A DNA stretch of 64,000 nucleotides from Piper betle (GCA_033002965.1 JAURVB010009552.1:32367-96366); one strand, 5' to 3'; shown: positions 24,480-38,105, counted from the stretch's first letter. The notes: generated by a model not told the origin, from the sequence alone. Program-made: numbers and translations.

Positions 24480-25310
24480 GCATTGACAAAATAGGATAAG
24501 CATTGAACTCAAAAAGCTAGAGCAACGACGCCACCATTGCTGATCCTTCCCAGCACTTCCTCGACAAGCTCAGGGGTGAGCTTCACCCTGGAAAGATTTT
24601 AGGCATTCATCAAATTATGATTTTAACAAAAAAATCATACAAAAGCAAGAATCATACAAAATTGAGAAGGGGGTGGCCGGGGGAGACCTGGAGATTGAGG
24701 AGGGCGGTGGTGGAGTGTAGGCGATGTATGTCGTCGAAGTAGGCAAGCTTCTTCAGCGGCGCAAATCGAAGTGGGTGGGGTTGTTGGCGGCGTCAAATTG
24801 AGAACAGTGCTCTGGAAGATGAGGTTGGTGGAGCCGAGATTGACGACGCCAGCGGGGAGGGGGATGCAGACCATGGTGAGGCAGCGGGATGGCGGGCCAC
24901 GGCTCCGGCTCGAAACCTGGACGCCACCCATCTTTTCCGACAACCCACTCCGAGAGTCGGTCAGGAAGGCGAAGGTCGAGGCGGAGAGCACCGGCCAGCA
25001 GTGAAGGTGTGGAGGCGGGGCAGCGAAGGGGAGGGAGAGGGAGAACTCATCACCGGTCGAAGTAGACAAGCTTCGTCGGCGGCGCAAATTGAAGTGGGTG
25101 GATCGTTGGCGGCGTCGAAGTGAGAATAGTGCTCTGGATAGGGAGAACTCATCACCGGTCGAAGGGGTGGCGAAGGGGAGGGAGAGGGCGACTTCGTCTT
25201 CGAAAGCCTTAAGTTTTTTTCTGACCGTCGGATGTATTTTGAACGATCGGATTAAAATTCAAGCACAACTAACTTAGCTGTGCTGGAGCACAACAAATTT
25301 ACCCTCATAT
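24480..25310 (-). mobile_element. GC-rich chimeric block with MYC-like and PPR-like fragments, probable gene-capturing element
   Basis: On the minus strand, one frame encodes TMVCIPLPAGVVNLGSTN (about 24820-24875). This resembles the N-terminal domain of MYC-type bHLH proteins, which typically carry a VCIP...GVVELGST motif. Further downstream (24515-24592) another short frame reads VKLTPELVEEVLGRISNGG, resembling the N-terminus of pentatricopeptide-repeat proteins, just after an intron-like TTTCCAG. Neither is a complete domain. A block of about 78 bp at 24738-24815 is repeated at 25063-25140. The right edge has a terminal-repeat-like sequence (GTGCTGGAGCACAACAAATT, about 25275-25297). A matching left terminus was not found. 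The phrase GTTTCGAGCCGGAGC is also shared with the element near 61020. Confidence 0.4.
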
Positions 25311-25528
25311 GTTAATGAGTACATGCAACTACTATCTCATATATATATAGTATCATCTAAGCTTTGTTAAAAACCGAAAATTACAATATGCATGGACTTG
25401 AGCTTAATTAGCTAGCTGTTAGAAAGAGTATAATCCTTCTATCATTTTAAATATTTAACAATATTTATTAGGCCAAATCTTGTGTTGAAAAGAGAGGATT
25501 GTTGTTCAATATTTTAGCCAACCCAAGC

Positions 25529-25695
25529 CTTACCCAAATTATCTAAATGAGCTTTAGAATGAGATCGAAGGGTTAGGAGAGGCACTGATTATAAGAAATA
25601 AGTGGGATCCACCTTACCCAAATTATCTAAATGAGCTTTAGAATGAGATCGAAGGGTTAGGAGAGGCACTGACTATAAGAAATAAGTGGGATCCT
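25529..25695. repeat. 84-bp tandem duplication
   Basis: Two nearly identical copies (25529-25612 and 25613-25695), each starting CTTACCCAAATTATC and ending AAGTGGGATCC. Only one or two differences are visible, so this is recent. Confidence 0.9.
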
Positions 25696-25829
25696 TGACA
25701 TGGGCTTTTTCACATAATAGATATTAAATCCATTCCAAGTTCTACTTGTTAGGCCCTTTGCCCTCCCCAAAGTGACTTGCAATATGTGTTATAAGCTTCT
25801 CTTAATCCAAAAGTTAGCTCGTGAATACG

Positions 25830-26790
25830 GCTTTCCCATTAGCCTATATACAAGTCACCAACACCCTCTTAATCCAAGGCTTTCCCATTAGTCTATATGC
25901 AAGTCACCAACACCCTTTTAATCCAAAAATTAGCTCAGTGAATAAGGCTTTCCCATTAGCTTATATACAAGTCACCAACACCCTCTGCGAGGGATGTGAG
26001 ATAAATCTAACAACTACTCTTCACGCATCACCAACACCTTGTAGGATAAACCCAATAACTCCTTTTCAGACATTGGATAGTCCAAAAATCATCATCTTTC
26101 TCATTAGCCTATATACAAGTCATTAACACCCGATGTGGGATAAACTTAACAACTCCTATCCTGTTAGCCTATATACGAGTCACTAATGCCCGATATAAGA
26201 TAAATTTAACAACTCTCTTTCACACATAGGGCGATCCATAGCCTATATATAAGTCACCAACATTCTTTACGAGGGATGCGAGATAAACTAAACAACTCCT
26301 CTTCCCACATCACCAACATCCTTGTGGGATAAACCCAACAACTCCTTTCTCATTAGCCTATATACAAATCACTAACACCCGATGTGGGATAAACTCAACA
26401 ACTCCTCTCCCATTAGCCTATATACAAGTCACTAACACCCAATGTAGGATAAACCCAACAATTCCCCTTCACACATTGGGTGATCCCAAAATCATCATCT
26501 TTCCCATTAGCTTATATACAAGTGGCCAACACGATGTGGGATAAACCCAACAACTCCTCTTCACACATCGGGCGATCCAAAAATTATCATAATCTGATAA
26601 TCTCCCCTTCATCAGACGTCATCCGTCATCCATTTGACAAACTCTCATTAAATCATCAAGTGGAACCTATGAAGGAGACAATTACAATTGGCATAGGCAA
26701 ACCAGAGTTCTGATAATACTATTAAAGTTTTCCTATTAGTCTATATACAAGTCATCAACACCCTCTACACCTTATGTGAGATAAACCTAA
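25830..26790. repeat. Degenerate minisatellite-like array
   Basis: About ten copies of CCCATTAGCCTATATACAAG followed by TCACCAACACCC, at about 25837, 25886, 25950, 26100, 26163, 26241, 26351, 26411, 26502 and 26733. Spacing varies from about 50 to over 200 bp. A second motif, GATGTGGGATAAACCCAACA, alternates with the first in many units. Open frames across it are periodic artefacts. Confidence 0.8.
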
Positions 26791-29280
26791 CACTAATAGA
26801 AACATTTTGTGGCGCTCACTTACTTGAAATATATATGTTTCTTAATCTCCCTTTTGAGAAGTTTTTGCAAATTCGTCCCTTTATTTTAACCAACCAAGTG
26901 ACCCGTGCTATGAACGGGGTTATGTTTAAAAATCAGTTATATATATATATATATATATTACAAATATAGTTAACTAATTTTATTAAAAAATATATTGCTT
27001 TAAATTAAATTGAACGACTACATAAATCGTAAATATTAATCCATGTAATATCTAAATAATAAGTCAAGTACTTAACTAAAATGGCTTGAAATGAATGTCA
27101 AATTAGTAGGTTATAAATTCTACTCTCATTAGTCATCAGACCATGCACATGTAAGATATGTATTAGTAAATATTATATTATTTTTATCATGAACAAATAT
27201 AATAGGGGCTAGATTTAATTAAGAGATGTAACTATAGAGTATTTTGTCTAATAATAATAAAAAATAGCCAAATTAAATTGAAACATGATTAATGTTAAGC
27301 AAAGAAATACAGATATTTGCTATTATGAAATTAAAGTGAAGTTACAAAGGTAAAAGCTATCAGAATACATTTTTTCAATTAAAAAAATTATTATTTAGGT
27401 CCAAGGTTTAGGGTTTTAGAGCTATAAAATAAAAAGAATAAAATTAAAAGCTATAACAAAAAGTACTGGTGGATATTTTAATATTTTTACCCATCTACAA
27501 TGTATTGTATACAAGAGTATAAGAATAATGAAATGAAATTTAGAATATAATTGGGCATTTCAATTATTTTAAATATTAGAAACAAAAAATAACAGTGAGA
27601 AAAAATATTTAATAGAAAAGAAGACGATCTCAAAGAGTTTTTTTAAAAAATAGTTACCTAGTATGAAAGAGTTACACAGTTATATAAAGAGTCTACCTAT
27701 TTTCCAGTAAGAGTAATGCTTGTAACTGAGTATGACTCTTAAAATAAAAGAAATTTATGTGACATTATATTATTAGTTAAATTGTGAGTAGAATAAGCGT
27801 ATGTTGCATCATTTTATTGGATATATTGTGAAGGATTATTTCGTCAATATATATATTCTTATTAAAACTCCCAAGAATGATCTGCATATCTCATACCAAT
27901 CTCAAAGTTCAAAAAGTATTTTGAGGAATATTTAGGTGTGACATAATCTGATCAATAGCAACTAATAACAAATGGCATTATCAATGCTCTTATTCATAGT
28001 TTAGAATTAGTGTACCATATTCTATATGCAGCAAATGTATATGTATCAAATAATCCTAACCTTGTTAAAATTGGTTGTTGGCTGCATGATTCACAAGAGA
28101 AGTTGACCCAAGCCCCACCAAATCTAAATTTGTGAAGTTTGCATCATATAGTTTTGCTCCATGCATGGGACTTGGGATTGGAGTCATTGATATTTTTGTT
28201 GTCGACAAAAGATGAGAGTCATGGTTTTTAATAATAATAATATATGTATTCTTAAAGTCAACCGCAAGAACTTCTAACAAATTATTTTTCATACTCTGTG
28301 CTTCGACTCTTGCAAATTATGAACGCGGCCAATTACTTGTCTCTTCTATAAATATAAATTTAATTTGTTGATGAATTGGATATAAAAAATTTTGAACACT
28401 GAACTTGGACTTGGCTTTACTGTTCTAGACGAAGGAGAAAAAAAGTCCACGCACAATTACCTGTATATATACACACACAAAAACACCCTACCACCAACTT
28501 CTCACTCAAATTCAACTTTTTTTTTTTTTAAACTTTTGAGGTAAACTAGGTAAGATGTCGATAGCCAACTTATAATAGAGATAAATTTTAATTTTATAGA
28601 TAAGCTCTTATAAATAATGAGATATACTTTAATAATTAATATTTTAGATATAAATTTTGATTGACTTTAAAGATAATTTTTTATCATTTTTTGTTATATT
28701 TTAATTGGTTAAATCACATACTTTCAATGAAGGTTAGTATGAATTCCTCTTTTATTAATAAAGATACATATATATTAATTGACTTTTATCTTTTTACGAG
28801 CTGTTGCCCAATCAATTAGTTATGAAATACCATTAACTTTATGCGTATTATTAAAATCTCTAAGTTTTATTTGTTAGAACATACTTCAACTTTTATTTCC
28901 TTTCTTTATTTTTAGGAAATAAATGGAGTATATTGAATAAATATCTTTATTTTTTTATTCAGCGCTAGGGTTGATGAATTCAACCTAATAGTTATATGAG
29001 TGAAACAAAACAGCTTTACCCAAATGAAAACATTCCAAAAAAAATTGCAACTAGTCATTTTCCCATGTAACAATATGTTTCACGATTTTTTTTAATATTT
29101 TCTATTCAATTAAGTTGCAGGAAAACCCACATTTTTTGCGAAGACAACTCCTAATTAATTCTGAAAATTCATATATCAAATAATATAAGACGAATTGTTA
29201 GACTTTAATTTAACAAATTTATAAATAATACTAGCTTCAAATATTGAGTATGCTAAATCATAAGTCACTGCAAGATTTTT
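26791..29280. other. AT-rich intergenic DNA, with one promoter-like patch
   Basis: No gene. An (AT)n tract lies near 26938-26958. At about 28460-28520 there is TATATATA followed by CACACACAAAAACACC and a CT/CA-rich stretch, which looks like a plant TATA box and 5' leader, but no gene follows. The remainder is low-complexity AT-rich sequence. Confidence 0.5.
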
Positions 29281-29748
29281 ACAGGGAACCAAGTGAAGTA
29301 GATAAGGATTAAGATATAATAAAGTAGGCTCAATAGATTAAGAGAAGTAGTTCCATCATTGTTGACAATTAGTAATTAACTTTTATTGGGCATTTTTACA
29401 GGGAATCAAGTGAAGTAGATATGGAATAAGATATAATAAAGTAGGCTCAATAGATTAAGAGAAGTAGTTCCATCATTGTTGACAATTAGTAATTAACTTT
29501 TATTGGGCATTTTTACAGGGAATCAAGTGAAGTAGATATGGATTAAGATATAATAAAGTAGGCTCAATAGATTAAGAGAAGTAGTTCCATCATTGTTGAC
29601 AATTAGTAATTAACTTTTATTGGGCATTTTTACAGGGAATCAAGTGAAGTAGACATGGATTAAGATATAATAAAGTCGGCTCAATAGATCAAGAGAAGAA
29701 GTTCCATCTTTGTTGACAATTAGTAATGAACTTTCATTGGGCTGTCAC
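29281..29748. repeat. Four tandem copies of a 117-bp repeat upstream of the bHLH gene
   Basis: Copies start at 29281, 29398, 29515 and 29632, each with ACAGGGAA(T/C)CAAGTGAAG, so the period is exactly 117 bp. Copies 2 and 3 are nearly identical; copies 1 and 4 have more changes. The array ends about 890 bp before the bHLH start codon. Confidence 0.95.
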
Positions 29749-30638
29749 TTATACAATGAGGATTCTTTTTGCAAGTAAATATTTCCTACCAAAAGCTACA
29801 CCTTATAGAATAGAACCAACCCTTAATTTAAACGCGAGTAAAGTTAGGTTTAGTATGTTAGGTATGGTTGGAAAATGGTCATAAAACAATGAATATCAGA
29901 CACATGGAAAGAAAGGATACATGGATGGGAAGGCGTGAAAGCTTTTGTCACAAAAAGGGTCCATATATATATATACATAAATTAAATTTAATATTAGCCT
30001 TGAATAATAATAATGACGTAGATAAAGAGGGCAATTTTGGATTCAATGGTGGGCAGATTTGACAAAAAAACAAACGATGACATGCAAAGTGTGGCATCAT
30101 TTTTTTGAGGTTACTTATTTCAATTCTAAAATTTGGGTTTGATTACTTTCTAAAAAAGATTTAAAGTATGGGCAAAATTTTACAGATCCTGTTAATGGCA
30201 TGAAATTTGGAGTTTATTCTAGTGGGCCCCACCTTTTAGAAAATTGGACAAAAGCTGGTGTACATATATATATATATAATTATAATTATAATTATAATTA
30301 CAAAGAGAATTTAATTCAAATTTTATAGAAAAAAATTAAAATGATGAAAACATTTTTTGGATTTTTTTAATTATATTTTGGCATCTATCGCACTACACCC
30401 ATTTTAAAACATTTTTTTCATTTTTTATGACTAATAAAACAAAAAAGAAAAAAAATCGTTATTCTTTTCCTTCACCTTTTCCCATTTAGGAGAGTCTCTC
30501 AGTTTGAGAGTGTATCAGACCATCTTCTCAAATCCTCAATTCTCTTTCAAGTTCGGACGCTTCTCCTTCTTCATCTTCTAACTACAAATCATCCCAAAAG
30601 ACAAAGAATCGCAAGGCGTTTGGACAAAGAAAGGTGTC
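29749..30638 (+). promoter_or_regulatory. Upstream region and CT-rich 5' leader of the bHLH gene
   Basis: Contains TATATATATATAATTATAA near 30262-30285. From about 30480 a pyrimidine-rich stretch (TTTCCTTCACCTTTTCCC; TTCTCCTTCTTCATCTTC) runs up to the ATG at 30639, typical of a plant 5' leader. The transcription start is not fixed by sequence alone. Confidence 0.45.
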
Positions 30639-33600
30639 ATGGAGGGTATGCACCCGAGCAGCAAGGAGTTGCAGGGAATGGCGTCCATGATCGCCCTCGA
30701 AGACCCCCACAACGGCGGCCATGACCCGCCCATCACCTACGACCACCCCCCGCCCGCCGCCCCCCACGACGACTTCTTCGACCAAATGCTCTCCACCTAC
30801 CCGTCCTGGGCCGCATCAGCCGCCCCGGACGCGGCCGCCAAGCACCTCTTCAACTCCCTCCCTTTCGACGACGCCGCCTACGACGAGTCGGCCATCCTCG
30901 CCTCGCGCCTCCGCCTCCACCAGATCTCCGGCGCCCCCTCTCCCAAGCTCCTATCCCAGCATATGCTCGCCGGCGGCGGCGAGTCGGGGCTTGCTCCGCT
31001 GCCCTTGACCCTCGCCGGCAACGAGCCCGCCGCCGTTGCAGATGACGGATCATTCCGATCTCACAATCCTGTATTAATAGAATCATTTTTTTCTCCTAAA
31101 AATTATTCCGAATTGCAATAATACCTTGGAATGTAATTGTGTAATTGGGCAGGGAGGAGATATGCAAGGCCTGTACAACGGATTCAATGGTTCATCACTC
31201 CCCCGGCCACCCCAACAACAATATCAGGTGTCTATTATTTGCTCCTGATTTTCGACTTTTGAATATTTTTTCCCCTGTTAGTATTTTCGAAAAAAGATTA
31301 TAGCGTTTTGATTGATGTCAAATGTTATAGAATGGCTCAATGGGGTCGCCGACCTTCAATGCCCCGGCGAGCGGCGGCGCCGGAAGTGCGGGTGCACCGC
31401 GGCAGCGGGTGAGGGCCAGGAGGGGGCAGGCCACTGATCCCCACAGCATTGCGGAGAGGGTGAGTGTCCACACACAATTGTTATTATTATTTCTTACGTA
31501 CAAAAAAATTGAATACAGTTTGCATAAAATAAAACAGAGAGACAGAGTTATTGGGGAAGGAGACGGTTTTGGACCTTGTGTTTGTTGTTATGCACTTGGG
31601 AATTGTTTTTCCAAGTTGTGGGTTTGTGTGTCTGCTTTGGTTTGATATTTTGTGAGTTGGCGGTTGTGACAAAGATGTGGGGTTTTGTTTTGTTCTGTTT
31701 TGGTCTGGTTTGATGTGGGGGGCAGTTGAGGAGGGAGCGAATTGCAGAGAGAATGAAGGCCCTGCAGGAGCTGGTGCCCAATGCCAACAAGGTTTGCTCC
31801 CAACTCTGTCCTTCTTATTATGTGTGTGCCAAAATTATTATTATTTTTTTTACCATTTTAAGAATTTGTTTTTGAATTTTGTGGACCTATTTAAATTAGA
31901 AGTATGATTTGGAATTTACTATTGCCTGTGTTAATTTTATTCAATGGGCATTAGTAATATCACGCACAAATAAATAAGAAAAAGATTTACCTATATTATT
32001 AGTACTGGTTTTAGTCTAATTCTGTCAGATTTTTTCATCAACCATAATTATAGTTTTAAATATAAGTTATATTTTTAATTGAGTTAAATCTTTTTTTATT
32101 TTTATTAGTTTTACCTTCAATTAGAATGGGGTAAATTTATAAATAATATATGGAGAATATATTAAATATTTGAGCTAGTTATTTTTATTAAAGACAAAAT
32201 AAAACTAGATTCGGCTTCCTAAAACAATTAGTAGATCGCTAGCCCTAGTAAAATTAATTCTTTAATATATTATGTTATATTTTATGAACTAGGTGAAGGC
32301 AAAATTATAAATGATGAGGGGCGTGTGAATCTAGATGAGTTTTCTATTAATATGGATTTTTAACTGTAACTACGCCTAAATTATGATACTGAAAACATTT
32401 GAAAACTTCTTCCTTTGCTATCTAAGTGTCGAAAGTTGAGGCTTTGGGAGAGAAAAAAGAGAAAAAACTGTGGAAAATTAAAAACAAAATTGTCCAAAGC
32501 TACACCATTGGATTCACAATCAATGATGTCACATAATCTATTTATTATGGGGAATTAAGCTAAATTTTATCATTTTACTCTGGCACTTACCTTGGTTGAT
32601 ACAAGTCTACTATAATGTTTTTTTAATTTTAAATATTTTATTATAATGTGGTTTTCACTTGTTCCAAAGTGAAATCTGAGCGGCTTTGTGAAATTTGTAG
32701 ACGGACAAGGCATCGATGTTGGACGAGATCATTGATTACGTGAAATTCCTCCAACTCCAAGTCAAGGCATGCATTTACCTACTCCCTTCAATTGTTGAAT
32801 GCTACTGTTGTTTATTTGGTCGACATTACCCAAAAAACTGGAACTCAAAGTCGGTCCATACATATAAAATTTTTTGATGAAAAGAAATAAAGATCATGGA
32901 GTTCCGAGTACATGATTGATCTGAAAATCAGGATTAAGATAATCTTGTTCATTCCTTGTCGGGGCTATGTCCAGGTCCTGAGCATGAGCAGGCTTGGTGG
33001 TGCTGCTGGTGTTGCCCCTCTCGTCGCCGATAATTCATCCCAGGTAAGAAATTATTGATATTTTTTTAATATTGATAATTTTAATAATTTTATGGGTAAT
33101 TATAAAAATATTAGATAATTTTTTTGATTTCTTTTTTTTAATTTCACTTGATATTCAAAAGTACCCGGAACGTAGATCCTAAACTAAGATCCAATGAGAT
33201 TATTAATCACAGTGTTTTGATTGCCGGGATATGATACCATCTCTCCTCCTTGGATTGAAAATTCAAGAATATTAAAAAAATAAATAATTTTTAAATTTCT
33301 GTAATTAAAATAACTAACTCCCCACAGTCCACATCCACTCTCCATTAGAACCTCATATCTTGGCTTGTTTACCTGCTCCTTAATTTCTTGTTTCTTGGAA
33401 GTTTCTCTCTTTCCAACTTTGTCTAACACTGACGTGTTCTCCACAATCCAAATTCCGAGCTACCAGACTTGCAGGTTTTGCTGGGTCGTGTCATATATTT
33501 ATAGAATACATGGAATAGATGATTAAACAATTCTAGGTAGTATATATTCCCTCCGCCATTAATGGGTTTTCCTTATTCTGTTTGTGGTGTTGGTTGGCAA

Positions 33601-33955
33601 GCTGCTACAGGCAGCAGGTGGACTTGGAAGAGGTGGGAATAGGACACAATCCACTCCAGGAACTGATAGCCTAGCGGTGACGGAGCACCAAGTTGCCAAG
33701 CTCATGGAAGAAGACATGGGTTCGGCCATGCAATATCTGCAAGGCAAGGGTCTCTGCCTCATGCCCATTTCCTTAGCCTCGGCAATCTCGTCGGCCACAA
33801 GGAGTCCCAACCCCCTGCTCGGGACGGGCAACGGCGGCGGCGCTGATGCCCCGCCGTCGCCGAGCATGTCTGTGTTAACTGTCCAGTCTGCCATTGCCAA
33901 CAATGGTTGTGCAGAGGCGTCGGCCAAGGACGCGGCGTCCGTGTCTAAGCCATAG
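30639..33955 (+). CDS. LRL-like: bHLH transcription factor, LRL (LJRHL1-like; bHLH66/69/82) type
   Basis: Predicted nuclear transcription factor of the subfamily that in Arabidopsis promotes root-hair growth. Exons: 30639-31070, 31153-31227, 31331-31459, 31726-31791, 32701-32766, 32975-33043, 33611-33955, giving 393 aa, all phase 0. The N-terminus is acidic and Ala/Pro-rich. The basic region [18 protein letters not shown], then [16 protein letters not shown], carries the H-E-R residues for E-box/G-box binding. Helix 2 is [20 protein letters not shown]. The C-terminal motif [20 protein letters not shown] followed by [11 protein letters not shown] separates LRL from the related UNE12 group. Exon 5 ends AAG|GCATGC, so the next intron appears to be GC-AG; using the earlier GT would remove two residues (VK) of the conserved [13 protein letters not shown] stretch. 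Exon 1 is very GC-rich. The gene looks intact. Confidence 0.93.
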
Positions 33956-35359
33956 CGTGCCGGTTGGGATACAAGGCTATATAAAGTGTAATGTGTTTGT
34001 TTCAAGTAGAAAAAGGTGGGTAGAAATGATGGTGAACGCCAAGTCCACCGAAATGTGGATGTCTAGCTAGATGATTTGACGCCATATTTACTTGGACTTA
34101 TCTTGGCGTCCCCCCTCCTAATTCTGATTTGTTTATTTTTATGCAGAGATTGATGGCTTTTCTTTTAAATTATCATTTGGGTTTTCTCGTTTTGTTTAAT
34201 CTGATCTATGTAGGACTTGACTTTGTAGCAATCAGTTTTGAACCGTTATTAATGCACATGTTGATGGCCATGTGGGATCCCCGGATAAACATCTTATGGT
34301 TGACTTCGTATGTCGTCTGATGATCGGTGTCTCTGGCAGGCCGTTTATGCATATCATGTAACGTTAGACGTTGAAATCAGTGTCTTGCAAGAAGTCAACC
34401 CCCTGGCCCTCACTTTTTTGAAAGTGTTTTATCAGAAGATAGGGAAATTTTTTTTGATATTAGCAGACAACACTGAGAAAATTTAACATAATTATAAAAA
34501 AAAATTTGTAAATAATCTGTAATATCTCTAAGTGAGTTTGATTTAATGTTTTTAAAAACTATAACCTCATCACCGTCGACCATACAAGAACAAATAGAAA
34601 TAAGATTATAAACGTCCTGGTTGACCAAATTAATAATAACTCAATTTTGTAGGTTGGACAATAATATATATTGAGATTGCCTCTTCCAGTTTTAATGTAG
34701 AAACACGATGGATAATAATGGTAGTTGTTATTATGCACTCAAGACAAGAGTTCGGTAGCTAGAGGACATGTTTTCTCTACCCGTAGAAATAAATGAGACA
34801 AGTTATATCAGTTCCAGTTTGCTTAGTCTTTAGTCTTGTCTGAGTGAAAGACTATTTTACTAATAAGTCCAGTTATGTGATACATTTAAGTATTATTTAA
34901 TTTAATGAGCTTACAGAAATATATCGATAATTAAACACGGCTATTATATATATATATATATTAATAGAGGCCTGCTACATCTTTTAGTGTTGATTGATGG
35001 GCCTGTAGCATAAGATGGTGTATCAATGCTTACATTAGATGGCTGTAACCATAAATTTGGGTTATTGATGATGTTATTGGAATGGCAAGCATTCTCTTGA
35101 TTGGAATATAACACGTTAATTATGCTGTTTAAGTAATAAATAAGTATGCATTTGGTAAGGAGTGCAAAAGGATAGTGTCGTTTCTAGCTGAGTTTTGAGC
35201 CAAGTCAATAAGTGGGATCCCGAACAGGCCAAAATGATTCGAGTTTATTCCAACTTCGCCCACTCGTAGATTTCGAGTAGAGTTGAAAATTTTCTCAAGC
35301 TCCTCCAATTTGATTTGAGCCAGGAAACCTTAGTAACTTCACAAATTGACTTGGCTCAT
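33956..35359. other. 3' flank of the bHLH gene and AT-rich intergenic DNA
   Basis: The first few hundred bases are probably 3'UTR. An (AT)n tract lies near 34943-34962. No other gene. Confidence 0.5.
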
Positions 35360-35830
35360 TAGGGTTGTTCAAAGCTTGATTGAAATTAATTTGACTTAAT
35401 ACTCGACTTGAAGGTTAACTCGATATTGAATAAACCGGCCTAGGCTTGTACCTGCATAGCTATGCTGAACTCGAAACTTAATACTTATAAAGATTAATAT
35501 TTTTTACTATATCTAACATAAATTTCTTTATAAAATATAACTAAATTATAAAATGTTCATTAAGTTATATCAAGTTTAAATAAATTTATGCATGATGATA
35601 TTATCTTTTGTATATAATTGTGTCAAACTTGAGATATTTTAATTATAAATTAAATTTTAGTATGAATTATATGAAAAAAACATTATCAATAAATACGAAT
35701 CAAGTTAGCTCGAACTCAATTCAAACTTGAATTAACTCGAATAAGTTTTAGTTCGACTCAAATTCGAAATCAAAGAAGTCGATCTTAAATTGAGAAAAAT
35801 TCGACTCGACTTACCCGATGAGCACCCCAC
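35360..35830. mobile_element. Decayed hAT-like non-autonomous element
   Basis: Starts TAGGGTTGTTCAAAGCTTG and ends CCCGATGAGCACCCCA, which reads inward as TGGGGTGCTCATCGGG. The interior is rich in TTCGACTCGAACTC-like words, as in the intact relatives at 49680 and 62334. The target duplication is not visible. Confidence 0.45.
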
Positions 35831-38105
35831 GACCTATGGTCAACCTTAAAGTATCCTATATAATTATTTAATCCCATATTTCATAATTATTGAGGTAGAA
35901 TCCAGTATATTAACGAGAATAACTTCAGTTAACTTTAAAAAATCTTCATAAAAAATGAACAGCATATAATGGTTGAGGTGACGATGGTATGTGTGGACAA
36001 TTTTGTTGGAGTGTGTTTAGATGGGCTAAGTTAAGTGGGCTTTGTTTTTTGTGGTAACACAAATGCTAAGTTGGTCGGACATTGTACGAACTTAGGGGCT
36101 AAGGATTTCTTATATTCATGGGCCAAGTTTAATGGGGTTATTTTTACACCATCTAATTTGATCATGCTTCCAATTAGAGTGTCAAGTCATTGAATCAACA
36201 AATATAAATTCTTTAGCCAATGATCAGTCTAACTTATTACTCCTAGTACATTAGTCTTAAAACCTAAGAGCTTAATCTTCCCAAATAGTTGATAATATCT
36301 TTCTAAGTTATTACATGATTCCGTTCTTTGAGAATTTCACCTAATGTTTTTGTCTTCTTTTTGTTAATAACCTATTTTGTCAATAATGGTGCTTTCCTTT
36401 GAATTCTTGTTATCATTTCAACAGGTTTAACCGTGTAAGTTCTGGTTTAAAATGGTATTTTTTTCAAACAAAGAAAATATTAAGCATTTTTGTGCAGACC
36501 TAATTGGATATTATTTTGATATATTATACCATATTATTTGTCAATTTTTTTTATATATTTATGCATGGTCAACTCTTGTTGTTGATAAAATTAGAGCTAT
36601 TAAAATCGAGTTCCAATTAAAAGTGAGACATTCAATCTATTAAAATATAACCTAAAATTAAAATAAAAAAAGTTACTATAATTTATCTCCTTATTCGGTG
36701 AGAATCTAATCTCAGAGTATATTAATTATTTTGATATTTTAGTAGTTGCAGTGGCGCAACATTAATGTACCTGTTAATGCAAGGAACTGAGGTGTAAAAT
36801 CATCAAGTTTTATTTATTTATTTATTTATTTATCATATATCCATTTCCTTGTCCCTCATTTTGTGAATTTTCTATTATGGTAACATTTAATAGAACCTTC
36901 TCATAATTTCATTTAAATAGATAATTAAAAGGTAAATTTCCATTAATCTTTTTTTATCAGCTTGAGTTACACACTAAGCAATATCATAGTTTAGCACAAC
37001 TAATTAAAAAAGCTATTACAATATGTCCATCATCCATGAAGCAATATTTCTGATGTAGAGCAACCAACACATGGCTTCTTAACCAATGCTCCTTCGAAAA
37101 TTAATGGCATTCTTTAAAATAAGCAAACTTCTCATATCATACTCACATTGGTCATGAAGTCGGTTGTAGAACGAAAATTTCGATGACCAAAGGAAATACG
37201 TTAATGAAGACATTTGTCAAAAGAAATGCACACAAAGTCCCAAACTTTCTGCAATGCAAAGCAATATCATTTCTAGCATCCCAGTACTCAAAAAGGTATA
37301 AATTTGACCTAATTACCACACAGCCACGTACCCCAAGTTTTGGTTATATGTTAATTCCTTGCCATCGCAGCTGTTTTTAACTTTGCAACAAACACGCCAT
37401 ACTAGAATAGCATGGAAAGCAGGTCTTTTATCAAAATGATGCGCAATTATCTTTCTTGGGTACACATTAATTATAAAAACTTTATGGATGACGGATATAT
37501 TTATGCAATGATTGTCATTATTCAAACTTATGCACCCCATTCCATATGAGGTAAAAGTTTGTAGCCTATTCATAATTATAAAAATAAGTGAAATAAATAT
37601 TACTAAGTTCTTATATCTAGGTGTGACCCAATAATTAACTAGATATAAATGGGTAATAACAGTTAGTTATTATTACAATTTTAAAATCGTCACTTATAAT
37701 ATTTAATGACAGATCATTTGATTATATCTAATTGAGTTGTATATCCATATTAACTCTAAGACCTTCAACGAAATTACTATTTTGAAAATATATTTTTTTC
37801 ATGAAAAAACTCGTCATTTTAGCTATTTGAAAACTTTTGAGGAAGCCACATGAGTGGATTCAATTAGAAAGGTAAGAAGTTTTACACTCATGGCCTTTTA
37901 TAGGAGGGAGAAACACGCATAAAATGTTTACTATTGAACTGGTTTTTATTGATGAATGTGCACCACACCTTTTCTTGCCAACAACAAGAGTTCTTGGAGG
38001 CGAGGAAAGGATGCTAGCAATGTTATTGGTGTAAGGGGCTAATGAGAAGAATTGGGATTTAGGATTTAGTGGCCATGGTTTACCATGTTAACCCATGCGT
38101 CAATA

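Noticed and set aside
29281..29748. Regular direct repeats as a CRISPR array
   Set aside because: Plant nuclear DNA, unit of 117 bp without unique spacers; a simple tandem repeat.
30721..31086. Alternative-frame open reading frames on both strands in bHLH exon 1
   Set aside because: GC-rich shadow frames; the frame from 30639 continues in phase into the bHLH domain.
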